6,272 nt of DNA from an uncultured Clostridia bacterium (GCA_947629875.1 CANRFK010000081.1:1-6272); one strand, 5' to 3'. Positions 1-5,348 are shown, counted from the first letter of the stretch. Notes: generated by a model from the sequence alone, not told the origin. Numbers and translations: made by a program.

Positions 1-678
1 GGAGCGGAAGAGATCGACGCGGATGTCCTTTTCATCGATCTGCACCTCCACGTCCTCCGCCTCGGGGAGCACGGCGACGGTCGCCGTCGAGGTGTGGATG
101 CGCCCCTGCGACTCCGTCTCGGGCACGCGCTGCACGCGGTGCACGCCGCTCTCGTATTTGAGGCGTTTGTACGCGCCCTTGCCCGTGATGTTGACGATGG
201 CCTCCTTCACGCCGCCCAGTTCGGTCTCGTTGAGGTCGACGAGCTCCCACTTCAAGCGGTGCCTCTCGCAGCACCCCATGTACATGCGGTAGAGCTCGGA
301 TGCAAAGAGAGCGGCCTCCTCGCCGCCCGCGCCCGCCCGTATTTCGAGCGTGCAACCCCGTTCATCGTTCTTGTCCTTGGGGAGAAGCAGTCTTTTCAGC
401 GTCTCCCCGAGGGATTGTAGCCTCTCCTTGCACGCGTACCCCTCCTCGCGGAAGAGGTCGCGCATCTCGCCCGATTCCCGCTCCGCCTCGGCAAAGGCGG
501 CGTTCATCTCGGTCTCGGTGCGCTCGTAGTCGCGGTACACGCCCACGATCTCCTCGAGGTCGGCGCGCTCCTTCGCAAGTTTTTTATACTGCTCCATGTC
601 GGAAAGCGCCTCGGGGGAGGAGAGAAGCGTGGATAGCGCGTCGTACCGCGCCGCGATCTCTTTGAGCTTTTTCAGCAT
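1..678 (-). CDS. prfA: Peptide chain release factor 1 (RF1), N-terminal 226 residues, cut by window edge
   Basis: RF1 reads UAA and UAG in the ribosomal A site and triggers release of the finished protein. The visible part starts MLKKLKEIAARYDAL. It has the helical N-terminal domain (about residues 1-100), then the class-I core with EIRAGAGGEEAALF (112-125) and HRVQRVPETESQGRIHTS (180-197). PET at 186-188 is the PxT stop-codon recognition motif that marks RF1 rather than RF2 (SPF). The frame ends at DLFRS, where relatives continue directly into the catalytic GGQ loop, so GGQ and roughly the last third (family length about 355) lie outside. The ATG at 678-676 is one base after the TGA of the upstream prmC fusion. 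No clear Shine-Dalgarno is seen, which suggests translation by termination-reinitiation from that gene. Its GGQ glutamine is the substrate of the PrmC domain encoded just upstream. Identification is secure. Confidence 0.97.
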   Translation of the reverse strand, partial: MLKKLKEIAARYDALSTLLSSPEALSDMEQYKKLAKERADLEEIVGVYRDYERTETEMNAAFAEAERESGEMRDLFREEGYACKERLQSLGETLKRLLLPKDKNDERGCTLEIRAGAGGEEAALFASELYRMYMGCCERHRLKWELVDLNETELGGVKEAIVNITGKGAYKRLKYESGVHRVQRVPETESQGRIHTSTATVAVLPEAEDVEVQIDEKDIRVDLFRS

Positions 679-679
679 A

Positions 680-2521
680 TCAGAACCCGATCTTTACGAC
701 GCGTTCCACGCCCGCAAGGTCCTTGACGACCATGGCGAAGTCGCACCGCGTCGCACTCTGGAAGATCTTGATGATCTCTTTGGATTGGTTTTCGCCGCAC
801 TCCATGATGAGCATGCCGCCGCGGGTGATATAGCGACCTATTTTTGCGGCGATGCGGCGGTAGAAGTCCAGCCCGTCCGCGCCGCCGTTGAGGGCGATGT
901 GCGGCTCGAAGTCGCGCACGTCGGGCGAAAGCGTCCCGATCTCCTCTGTGGGCACATAGGGCGGGTTGGCCATGATCACGTTGAACCTGCCGTGCACGTT
1001 CTCGAAGAGGTCGCTCTTCACGAAGTTGACATTGGCTTTATTGAGGCGGGCATTCTCGCGCGCCACGGCGAGGGCGTCCTCGGAGATGTCCGAGGCCGTC
1101 ACGTTCACCGCGCGGTCCTTGGAGACCTCGGCGGCGACGGCAATGGCGACGGCGCCGCTCCCCGTGCACAGATCGAGCACGTTGTCCCCGCCGCGGATGG
1201 TGGAGACGGCCTGCCGCACCAAGAGTTCTGTCTCGGGGCGGGGAATGAGCACCCGCTCGTCCACCTTGATGGTGTATCCGTAAAATTCGGTATCGCCGAT
1301 GATGTACCACAGCGGTCTGCCCGTCATGCGCTCCTCGAACACATCGAGGATCTTGCGGCACTCGGCGCGCGAGATCACCCTGTCCTCTTTGAGCGCGCTC
1401 CGCGGGATATCCAAAGAGAGGCTCATGATCCACTCGGCGTCGGAGCCGTCGATGCCCTTTTCGGCAAACGCCTTCTTCATCATGGGCAGCAGTTTGGAGA
1501 TCTTGGTCTCCGTCGCAAACGTCTTTTCGGGGGAGGAGGGGTCTTCGTCCATGTCCTTTGCCTTTTCGAATGCCCCGATGGCGCACTCGATCATTTTGTC
1601 GGTGGGCTCGCGGGTGGTCAGCTTTTGCAGGAGATACCCGGGCGCCTTGAAGGGCAGAACGAGCACGGAATCTGTGAGCGCGAGCAGCTTGAGGATCTCA
1701 TACGAGACCCCCGCCACCACGGGCAGGAGGAGAATGCGCACGACGAGCGAAATGAGACTGCGCCAGATGCGCGCCCCGATGTGCGCCCAATTATAGAACA
1801 TGTCGAGCGGCACGCCCACGAGCGCAAACACGAGAATGGAGATGATGAGCACGATGAAGATGAACGTCGTGCCGCACCTGTCGTGCAGGCGGGAGCACCC
1901 CTTCACATTCTCCACGGTGAGGGGCAGCCCGTATTCGTAGCAGTTGATGGTCTTGTGCTCCGCGCCGTGGTATTGGTAGGTCTCGCGGAGAGACTTGAAG
2001 AGGAGCGTAAAGAGAATGTACAGAATGAAGATGGCAAGACGGAAGCCCCCCTCGATGAGGTGGTACCAGATGCCGTAGTGCGCATGGATGACGGGCGCCT
2101 TGTCGGCGATGAGCCCCGTAAAGTACATCGGCAAAAAGAGGAAGAGCCCCACCGCGATGATGACGCCCAAAATGGTGGAGATGGTCGTCACGATCTCCCC
2201 CACGCTCACTTTCCAGTGATCGGCGACCCACTGTGAGAGCTTGGAGGGCTCTTCATCGTCCGCAATGGCGGCCTCGGAGCTTCTGAAGAGCGCGCGCATG
2301 CCGTCCACGAGCGAGGTCACAAAGTTGACGACGCCGCGGATGAACGGAAGACGCGCGATCTTCTTGCGCTTTTCGGGCGGCTTGATGCGCTTGGCCTCGA
2401 GCTGCAATTCGCCCGCGTCGTCGCGCACGACGGTCGCCATGCCGCGCTTTCCGCGCATCATGACGCCTTGGATCACGGCCTGCCCGCCGATGTAAGTACG
2501 GTTCGTTTTCTTTCTTCTCAT
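680..2521 (-). CDS. prmC: DUF1385 (YqhQ-like) membrane domain fused to PrmC release-factor glutamine methyltransferase
   Basis: A 613-residue two-part protein. Residues 1-325 are a full DUF1385/YqhQ (COG3872) domain: GGQAVIQGVMMRGK at 12-25, about four hydrophobic segments (108-136, 158-178, 218-240, 254-283) and the conserved polar stretch YQYHGAEHK (182-190) with CSRLHDRCG (209-217). This family is described as a putative metal-dependent enzyme of unknown role. After a charged linker (325-338), residues 339-613 are a complete PrmC. Its parts are a helical N-terminal domain ending GRPLWYIIGDTEFYG (401-415), IPRPETELLV (426-435), the SAM loop DLCTGSGAVAI (450-460) and the catalytic NPPY (519-522). 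PrmC N5-methylates the GGQ glutamine of release factors. The ATG fits relatives, which begin a few residues before GGQAV. The upstream purine run AGAGAAAG is a modest ribosome-binding site. The frame is open across the junction with no frameshift. The two parts are usually separate neighbouring genes in Clostridia. The fusion would anchor PrmC at the membrane (inference). Confidence 0.93.
   Translation of the reverse strand: MRRKKTNRTYIGGQAVIQGVMMRGKRGMATVVRDDAGELQLEAKRIKPPEKRKKIARLPFIRGVVNFVTSLVDGMRALFRSSEAAIADDEEPSKLSQWVADHWKVSVGEIVTTISTILGVIIAVGLFLFLPMYFTGLIADKAPVIHAHYGIWYHLIEGGFRLAIFILYILFTLLFKSLRETYQYHGAEHKTINCYEYGLPLTVENVKGCSRLHDRCGTTFIFIVLIISILVFALVGVPLDMFYNWAHIGARIWRSLISLVVRILLLPVVAGVSYEILKLLALTDSVLVLPFKAPGYLLQKLTTREPTDKMIECAIGAFEKAKDMDEDPSSPEKTFATETKISKLLPMMKKAFAEKGIDGSDAEWIMSLSLDIPRSALKEDRVISRAECRKILDVFEERMTGRPLWYIIGDTEFYGYTIKVDERVLIPRPETELLVRQAVSTIRGGDNVLDLCTGSGAVAIAVAAEVSKDRAVNVTASDISEDALAVARENARLNKANVNFVKSDLFENVHGRFNVIMANPPYVPTEEIGTLSPDVRDFEPHIALNGGADGLDFYRRIAAKIGRYITRGGMLIMECGENQSKEIIKIFQSATRCDFAMVVKDLAGVERVVKIGF
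1550..1566 (-). promoter_or_regulatory. Possible internal ribosome-binding site and start for a free PrmC
   Basis: Inside the fusion gene, Met324 (1552-1550) is preceded by AAAAGGCAAAGGAC. This gives AAAAGG about eight bases before the ATG and a second AAAGG close to it. The pattern resembles the rpmE leader in this window (AGGTGAAAGGACT before ATG). Starting here would give a 290-residue protein lacking DUF1385 and starting just before the PrmC N-terminal domain, which is close to the usual PrmC length of about 280. The A-rich motif could be chance, since it encodes EKAKD of the linker. Confidence 0.3.
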
Positions 2522-2562
2522 CTTTCTCTTGCCGATACCTGATTACTCCGCGTCCTGCCGGG

Positions 2563-2667
2563 CCCTCATACCGAGGCTCCGCAGGAGCCGAGCGTATCTT
2601 CCCTTGCTTCCCCCTCGAGGGGGAAGCGGCGCGCGCCCTTGCGCGCCGAAAGGGGTGTCGATCCCCT
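2563..2667. repeat. GC-rich hairpin cassette A (dispersed intergenic repeat)
   Basis: Four stem-loops stand in a row. They are GGCTCC-GCA-GGAGCC (2575-2589), a perfect 22-base palindrome built on CCCCCTCGAGGGGG (2606-2627), GGCGCGC-6-GCGCGCC (2628-2647) and AGGGG-7-CCCCT (2651-2667). The leading CCCTCATACCGA, a hairpin with a CCGCAGG core, GTATCTT and a CCCCCTC...GAGGGGG hairpin recur in the same order near 4652-4738. That points to a family of intergenic repeats rather than a gene. It lies in the probable leader of the prmC-prfA transcript, so it may fold in that mRNA. No coding content is seen. Confidence 0.6.
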
Positions 2668-2706
2668 CTGCCCGCCATATCACTTCGCCGGCGTACAGCG
2701 GCGCGT

Positions 2707-2712
2707 ATTATA
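2707..2712 (-). promoter_or_regulatory. Candidate -10 box for the prmC-prfA transcript
   Basis: A perfect TATAAT reads on the minus strand downstream of the rpmE terminator and about 185 bases before the prmC fusion start. A TTGACT is present, but only nine bases upstream, too close for a -35 box, and no good hexamer sits 16-18 bases away. A separate promoter is expected because rpmE ends in a terminator, but this one is weakly supported. Any transcript would begin with the hairpin cassette at 2563-2667. Confidence 0.3.
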
Positions 2713-2736
2713 GCGCAACGCAGTCAAGAGATCTTC
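2713..2736. repeat. Degenerate copy of the short dispersed repeat at 4874-4913
   Basis: The core CGCAGTC followed by AGA and ATCT matches positions 4890-4913 at 18 of 24 aligned bases in the same orientation. It lies directly next to hairpin cassette A, as the fuller copy lies near cassette B. The short length makes chance similarity possible. Confidence 0.35.
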
Positions 2737-2737
2737 A

Positions 2738-2778
2738 ACAAAAATTACAACAAAACGACCCCTTTACCGAGAGGGGCC
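2738..2778 (-). terminator. Intrinsic terminator of rpmE
   Basis: Reading the minus strand, the hairpin GGCCCCT-loop-AAGGGGTC (2778-2757, with one G-U pair) begins eight bases after the rpmE stop. It is followed by a T-rich tail GTTTTGTTGTAATTTTTG. This is the standard rho-independent layout. It would separate most rpmE transcription from the prmC-prfA genes downstream, although read-through remains possible. Confidence 0.8.
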
Positions 2779-2786
2779 GCATGCCG

Positions 2787-2990
2787 TTAAATACCGTATC
2801 TTTTCTTGAATTTATCGACACGTCCGCCGGTATCCACGAGCTTCTGTCTCCCCGTGAAGAAGGGGTGGCATTTGCTGCAAATATCCACTTTGAGAATATC
2901 CACGTCCTTGGTGGTACCCGTCTTGAAGGTCTCGCCGCAGGCGCAAACCACCGTCACTTCACGGTACTTGGGATGGATCTCCGCTTTCAT
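2787..2990 (-). CDS. rpmE: 50S ribosomal protein L31, zinc-binding (C+) form
   Basis: A 67-residue L31 starting MKAEIHPKYREV and ending FKKRYGI, full length for the family. It binds the 50S subunit and contributes to the bridge with the 30S head. Four cysteines, C16 and C18 (CAC) and C38 and C41 (CSKC), form the zinc site of the C+ type, followed by the typical HPFFTGRQK. The start is supported by AGGTGA (3003-2998) with AAAGG just before the ATG. It has its own promoter (3029-3057) and terminator (2738-2778), so it is a monocistronic unit. Lying upstream of DUF1385, prmC and prfA is a common Clostridia arrangement. The C+ form suggests a zinc-replete type. No Zur-like operator was recognised. 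Confidence 0.98.
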   Translation of the reverse strand: MKAEIHPKYREVTVVCACGETFKTGTTKDVDILKVDICSKCHPFFTGRQKLVDTGGRVDKFKKRYGI

Positions 2991-3028
2991 AGTCCTTTCA
3001 CCTCGCTGCTTGATTGAAATTCTACCCT

Positions 3029-3057
3029 ATTATATCAATTTTCCGTACGCCCGTCAA
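3029..3057 (-). promoter_or_regulatory. Sigma-A promoter of rpmE
   Basis: On the minus strand TTGACG (3057-3052), a 17-base spacer and a perfect TATAAT (3034-3029) match the housekeeping consensus in five of six and six of six positions. The expected transcript start is near 3022, giving a leader of roughly 32 bases that contains the Shine-Dalgarno sequence at 3003-2998. Confidence 0.88.
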
Positions 3058-3164
3058 CTCATTTCTCGCGGACAAAACAAAAAACTTGTGCATCGCGCGG
3101 AAATTTTTCCCGGAGCCTCGGACATGCCGCCGCGCTCGGCCGCGGGAATTGTGCGCAGAAACGC

Positions 3165-3193
3165 TTGCAAATATGAAAATTTTGCGGTATAAT
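3165..3193 (+). promoter_or_regulatory. Sigma-A promoter of the dehydrogenase-like gene
   Basis: TTGCAA (3165-3170), a 17-base spacer and a perfect TATAAT (3188-3193) precede the gene at 3231. Initiation is expected near 3200, leaving a leader of about 30 bases with GGAGG at 3223-3227. It is divergent from the rpmE promoter, with about 107 bases between the two -35 boxes. I see no further gene in that gap. Confidence 0.85.
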
Positions 3194-3205
3194 AGAAGAT
3201 AGAAA

Positions 3206-3218
3206 CGCAAACATTGCG
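3206..3218 (+). promoter_or_regulatory. Operator-like dyad in the leader of the dehydrogenase-like gene
   Basis: CGCAA-ACA-TTGCG is a perfect 5-bp dyad just downstream of the predicted transcript start and four bases before the GGAGG. Related TTTTGCGG and TTGCAAA pieces lie at 3180-3187 and 3165-3171. Such placement suits a repressor site, but no regulator is encoded nearby and the dyad is short. Confidence 0.3.
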
Positions 3219-3230
3219 GTTTGGAGGCGT

Positions 3231-4241
3231 ATGAACGTCTGGAAATTGACTGCCGCCGGCAGATTGGAAAGTTTCACAGCGGAACCCCCCGCGCCCGCAG
3301 AGGGCAAGATCAAGGTCCGCGTCACCAAAGTTCTCGTGAACAGCGTCGATGCAGATCTCTACCGCGGCGCGATCAAGGCGAAGTATCCGCTTATATTGGG
3401 CAGGTTCGCCATCGGCATCGTCGCGGAGGAGGGGGCGCACCTTCTCTTCCCCAAGGGCACGCGCGTGCTTCTGCACGCCTTCCGCCGGGAGGAAGATACG
3501 GGCACCCAAAAGCGCGATTTCGAGGAGGAAGAGATCGTCGCCTGCGGGCAGACGGTGGATGGGTTCCTGTCCGACTTTGTGCTCGTCTCTCCCGCCGATA
3601 TGACCCCCCTCCCCGACGCGGTGAACGACGAGAGCTCGCTTCTTTTACATCATCTCGCCCTCGCGCAGGCCACGCACGAGGCGCTCCGTGCACAGAAGGG
3701 GCAGCATGTCGCCGTCATCGGCGCCAACCTCTTCGGGATCCTCACATGCCGCCTCCTCATCTACCGCCAGATCGTCCCCATTCTCATCGACGCCGACCCC
3801 GCCGCCCTCGAATATGCCCGCTCCTGCGGCGTGTACTATACGTTGGAATCGGACGATGCCCTCATCGAAAACATCGCACAGATCACGGGCGGACGGCTCG
3901 TCACGGGCGCGGTGTACGTCACGAGCGCCGGGGGCAACGATCCCTCGCTCGCCTTCCGCGTCTGCGCACAGGAGGGCGTCGCGGTGATCTCGGGGATGAA
4001 CCTCCGCGGCCTCGTCCTCGATTTCTCCGTCGCGCTCAAAAAGAAGCTCTCCCTGCACTGCGTGTGGAGCTGTTCGGACTATGCGGAGAACGCCATCAAC
4101 CTCTCGGCCAACCACGCCGCCTCGGTCACGCCCCGCCGCGTCAACATCATCCAGCCCGACGACCTCGCGGAGTTTTTCCGGACATACTCCGAACACCCCG
4201 AGCGCGACGTCAGCGAATTCAACATCGTAAGCCTCGTTTGA
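3231..4241 (+). CDS. Medium-chain dehydrogenase/reductase-like protein lacking zinc ligands
   Basis: A 336-residue protein with the layout of the medium-chain dehydrogenase/reductase (alcohol dehydrogenase-like) superfamily. It has a GroES-like N-terminal domain (about 1-150) and a Rossmann domain (about 155-290). The nucleotide loop is VAVIGANLFGIL (160-171), a GxxxxG variant, followed by the acidic end of beta-2 at ILIDAD (184-189, Asp187), which suggests NAD(H). The usual catalytic zinc ligands are absent: the Cys-Gly-x-Asp region reads NSVDAD (37-42) and the GHE motif reads GRF (57-59). The four-cysteine structural zinc loop is missing too. It is therefore a zinc-independent or degenerate member, cytosolic, with unknown substrate. 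The ATG is supported by GGAGG at 3223-3227, although the 3-base spacing is short. It is a single-gene unit with its own promoter. The last 72 bases are the first part of a 142-bp tandem repeat that continues past the stop. Confidence 0.85.
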   Translation: MNVWKLTAAGRLESFTAEPPAPAEGKIKVRVTKVLVNSVDADLYRGAIKAKYPLILGRFAIGIVAEEGAHLLFPKGTRVLLHAFRREEDTGTQKRDFEEEEIVACGQTVDGFLSDFVLVSPADMTPLPDAVNDESSLLLHHLALAQATHEALRAQKGQHVAVIGANLFGILTCRLLIYRQIVPILIDADPAALEYARSCGVYYTLESDDALIENIAQITGGRLVTGAVYVTSAGGNDPSLAFRVCAQEGVAVISGMNLRGLVLDFSVALKKKLSLHCVWSCSDYAENAINLSANHAASVTPRRVNIIQPDDLAEFFRTYSEHPERDVSEFNIVSLV

Positions 4242-4531
4242 GCGACCGCCGCCCATGCCCTCTTGCACGAACGCACAGAGGCCGACATCGCCAAAAACCT
4301 CAATACGTTGTGCGTTTTTCAGGATATTCGGCGAACACCCCGCGCGCGACGTCAGCGAATTCAACATCGTAAGCCTCGTTTGAGCAACCGCCGCCCGTGC
4401 CCTCTTGCATGAACGCACAGTGGGCGATATCGCCAAAAACCTCAATACATTGTGCGTTTTTCAGGATATTCGGCGAACACCCCGCGCGCGACGTCAGCGA
4501 ATTCAACATCGTAAACCTCGTTTAAGCGACG
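4170..4531 (+). repeat. 142-bp tandem repeat carrying the 3' end of the dehydrogenase-like gene
   Basis: Unit 1 is 4170-4311, unit 2 is 4312-4453, and a partial unit 3 covers about 4454-4531. The period is exactly 142 bases, as the GACGTCAGCGAATTC anchors at 4206, 4348 and 4490 show. Units 1 and 2 differ at 14 positions by hand alignment (about 90% identity). Units 2 and 3 are identical over their first 60 bases. Unit 1 begins inside the gene at the codons for residues 314-336, so the tail encoding EFNIVSLV plus a stop codon appears three times. Unit 3 reads EFNIVNLV and ends in TAA. The 70-base spacer after each stop has no recognised function. As 142 is not a multiple of three, the copies cannot extend the protein in frame. 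Confidence 0.9.
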
Positions 4532-4550
4532 CTTTTTTCAATCAACCGAC

Positions 4551-4579
4551 CGCCCGCCGACGCCCCACGTCGGCGGGCG
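4551..4579 (+). terminator. Strong GC hairpin, possible 3' end of the dehydrogenase transcript
   Basis: CGCCCGCCGACG, the 5-base loop CCCCA and CGTCGGCGGGCG form a perfect 12-bp stem. No T-run follows on either strand, so it is not a textbook intrinsic terminator. A T6 run does precede it at 4533-4538, next to a tiny AAGC-GAC-GCTT stem at the end of repeat unit 3. It may stabilise a 3' end or stop polymerase with help from other factors. Confidence 0.4.
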
Positions 4580-4601
4580 TCCCGTGCACCCAAGGCCTAC
4601 C

Positions 4602-4738
4602 CTTTCCCAAAGGGGAGGCTCCGCCGCAGGCGGTGGTGGGGATTGCCATCCCCTCATACCGACCCCGCAGGGGGCGTGTATCTTGCCCCCTCGGGAGCCT
4701 TCCTTACTTGCCCCCTCCTCGGGAGGGGGGAGGGGGTG
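4602..4738. repeat. GC-rich hairpin cassette B (dispersed intergenic repeat)
   Basis: Successive small stem-loops include CCGCC-GCA-GGCGG (4621-4633), GGGGAT-TGCC-ATCCCC (4638-4653), CCCC-GCA-GGGG (4663-4674) and a long CCCCCTC...GAGGGGG arm pair (about 4711-4738). The run CCCTCATACCGA, hairpin, GTATCTT, CCCCCTC hairpin repeats the order in cassette A at 2563-2667. No open frame in this stretch looks like a gene. The element resembles the mosaic hairpin repeats that fill intergenic spaces in some Clostridia genomes (family resemblance from memory, not searched). Confidence 0.6.
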
Positions 4739-4764
4739 GGGTCTTCGAAGGCGGCCATATTATA

Positions 4765-4811
4765 CTCCAAATGGGGGAAAAGAGAGTGGAGCTTGCTTCC
4801 CCCTTTTGGAG
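4765..4811. repeat. Inverted repeat with 15-bp arms
   Basis: CTCCAAATGGGGGAA (4765-4779) pairs with TTCCCCCTTTTGGAG (4797-4811) with one mismatch around a 17-base loop. No T-run follows. ATTATA lies immediately before the left arm. It directly follows cassette B and may be part of the same composite element, or the remnant of a miniature inverted-repeat element. No target-site duplication was recognised. Confidence 0.65.
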
Positions 4812-4873
4812 AAAGTCATCGCGTAACGGGGGTATGGGTTTTCGCCTTGTCCCACCCCGCCCCGCGATAATAC

Positions 4874-4913
4874 TGTCATGTCGAGCGGAGCGTAGCGCAG
4901 TCGAGACATCTCT
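4874..4913 (+). repeat. Short dispersed repeat of the TGTCATGTCGAG type
   Basis: The block begins TGTCATGTCGAGCGGAGCG and ends GCAGTCGAGACATCTC, with weak ATGTC/GACAT terminal pairing and two direct GTCGAG copies. A degenerate copy of its second half is at 2713-2736. GTCATTC starts a related hairpin at 6217. Blocks of this style are familiar to me as high-copy intergenic sequence in Clostridia, but copy number in this genome cannot be judged from one window. Confidence 0.5.
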
Positions 4914-5049
4914 CCCTTGTCCTTCATTCCGAGACCGCAGGCAAAATAGCATATCTTACTTTTTCCTGTAAATAAAATCCTCCCCGCCCTTTTTGTGCCC
5001 GCGGCAGATGTTCCGTGCGAAGCAAAAGAACGTGCTCCCATGCAGCTAC

Positions 5050-5196
5050 ACAAAGAAAAAACCTCCACCATTTATAGAAAAAAGAAAAAATAAGAAAACA
5101 AAACAGACAAAAAATAAATCGGAAAGTACAAAGAAAGAAGAAAACAGAAAAAATATGAAAATCGATCTCGGTTTTTTCTCTCCTTTCTTTTTCCGA
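5050..5196. other. A-rich low-complexity island containing a long imperfect inverted repeat
   Basis: In an otherwise GC-rich region, about 120 bases are almost all A with scattered G and C, then switch to a T/C-rich run (5172-5193). The outer ends ATCGGAAA (5118-5125) and TTTCCGAT (5189-5196) are exact inverted copies. Further matching blocks AAGAAAG/CTTTCTT and GAAAAAA/TTTTTTC lie inside, so about 79 bases can fold into one imperfect hairpin. The preceding stretch 4914-5049 holds nothing I recognise. No gene is supported here: the only frame across it is lysine-rich without a ribosome-binding site. Confidence 0.6.
5158..5178 (+). terminator. Terminator-like hairpin at the tip of the A-rich inverted repeat
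   Basis: AAAATCG-ATCT-CGGTTTT makes a 7-bp stem with one G-U pair, and the T-run continues for two more bases before C. The layout is that of a small rho-independent terminator on the plus strand, but the stem is mostly A-T and no gene clearly ends just upstream. Confidence 0.3.
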
Positions 5197-5316
5197 TGCG
5201 TCCCAATCCCTCTCTACTCACGGTAGAATAAAATCATCCCCGCACTTCTTGCGGCTGCCCCCGCCCGCCGAGCGTCGCACCGCGCCCGTCTACATCAAGC
5301 CAAAACGCATAAAATA

Positions 5317-5348
5317 CCGCCCCCCCCCGCAAAGCGCAGAACGGGCGG
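5317..5348 (+). other. C9 homopolymer and hairpin in the leader of the HAD gene
   Basis: Nine consecutive C (5320-5328) lie 61 bases before the HAD start codon. CCGCCC (5317-5322) can pair with GGGCGG (5343-5348), with GC-AAA-GC inside the loop. The tract is upstream of the supported ATG, so slippage would alter leader structure rather than reading frame. No clear promoter was found for this gene. TAGAAT at 5224-5229 and TAAAAT near 5310 are unsupported by -35 boxes. Confidence 0.4.

Noticed and set aside
596..2236. Long plus-strand open frame of 546 codons, histidine- and aspartate-rich
   Set aside because: It lies antisense to the clearly identified DUF1385-PrmC and prfA genes. Its composition is what GC-rich antisense codons give, and it shows no domain motif.
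2522..2737. Riboswitch, T-box or tRNA in the leader of the prmC fusion
   Set aside because: The hairpins match a dispersed repeat. No T-box sequence, cloverleaf or known riboswitch core was recognised.
3645..4509. Minus-strand open frames across the dehydrogenase-like gene and the tandem repeats
   Set aside because: They mirror the plus-strand gene and its repeated tail. No ribosome-binding site or recognisable motif was seen.
4170..4531. Variable-repeat/template-repeat pair of a diversity-generating retroelement
   Set aside because: A repeat of a gene's 3' end just downstream fits in outline, but the differences are not concentrated at template adenines and no reverse transcriptase is present.
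4170..4531. CRISPR array
   Set aside because: The whole 142-base unit repeats with both tail and spacer conserved, so there are no short repeats with unique spacers, and no cas genes.
5050..5196. Replication origin or DNA-unwinding element
   Set aside because: AT-rich, but no DnaA-box-like TTATNCACA sites and no replication genes were seen.
4993..5226. Lysine-rich 77-codon open frame across the A-rich island
   Set aside because: Its lysine content comes from the poly-A composition. There is no ribosome-binding site and no family resemblance.
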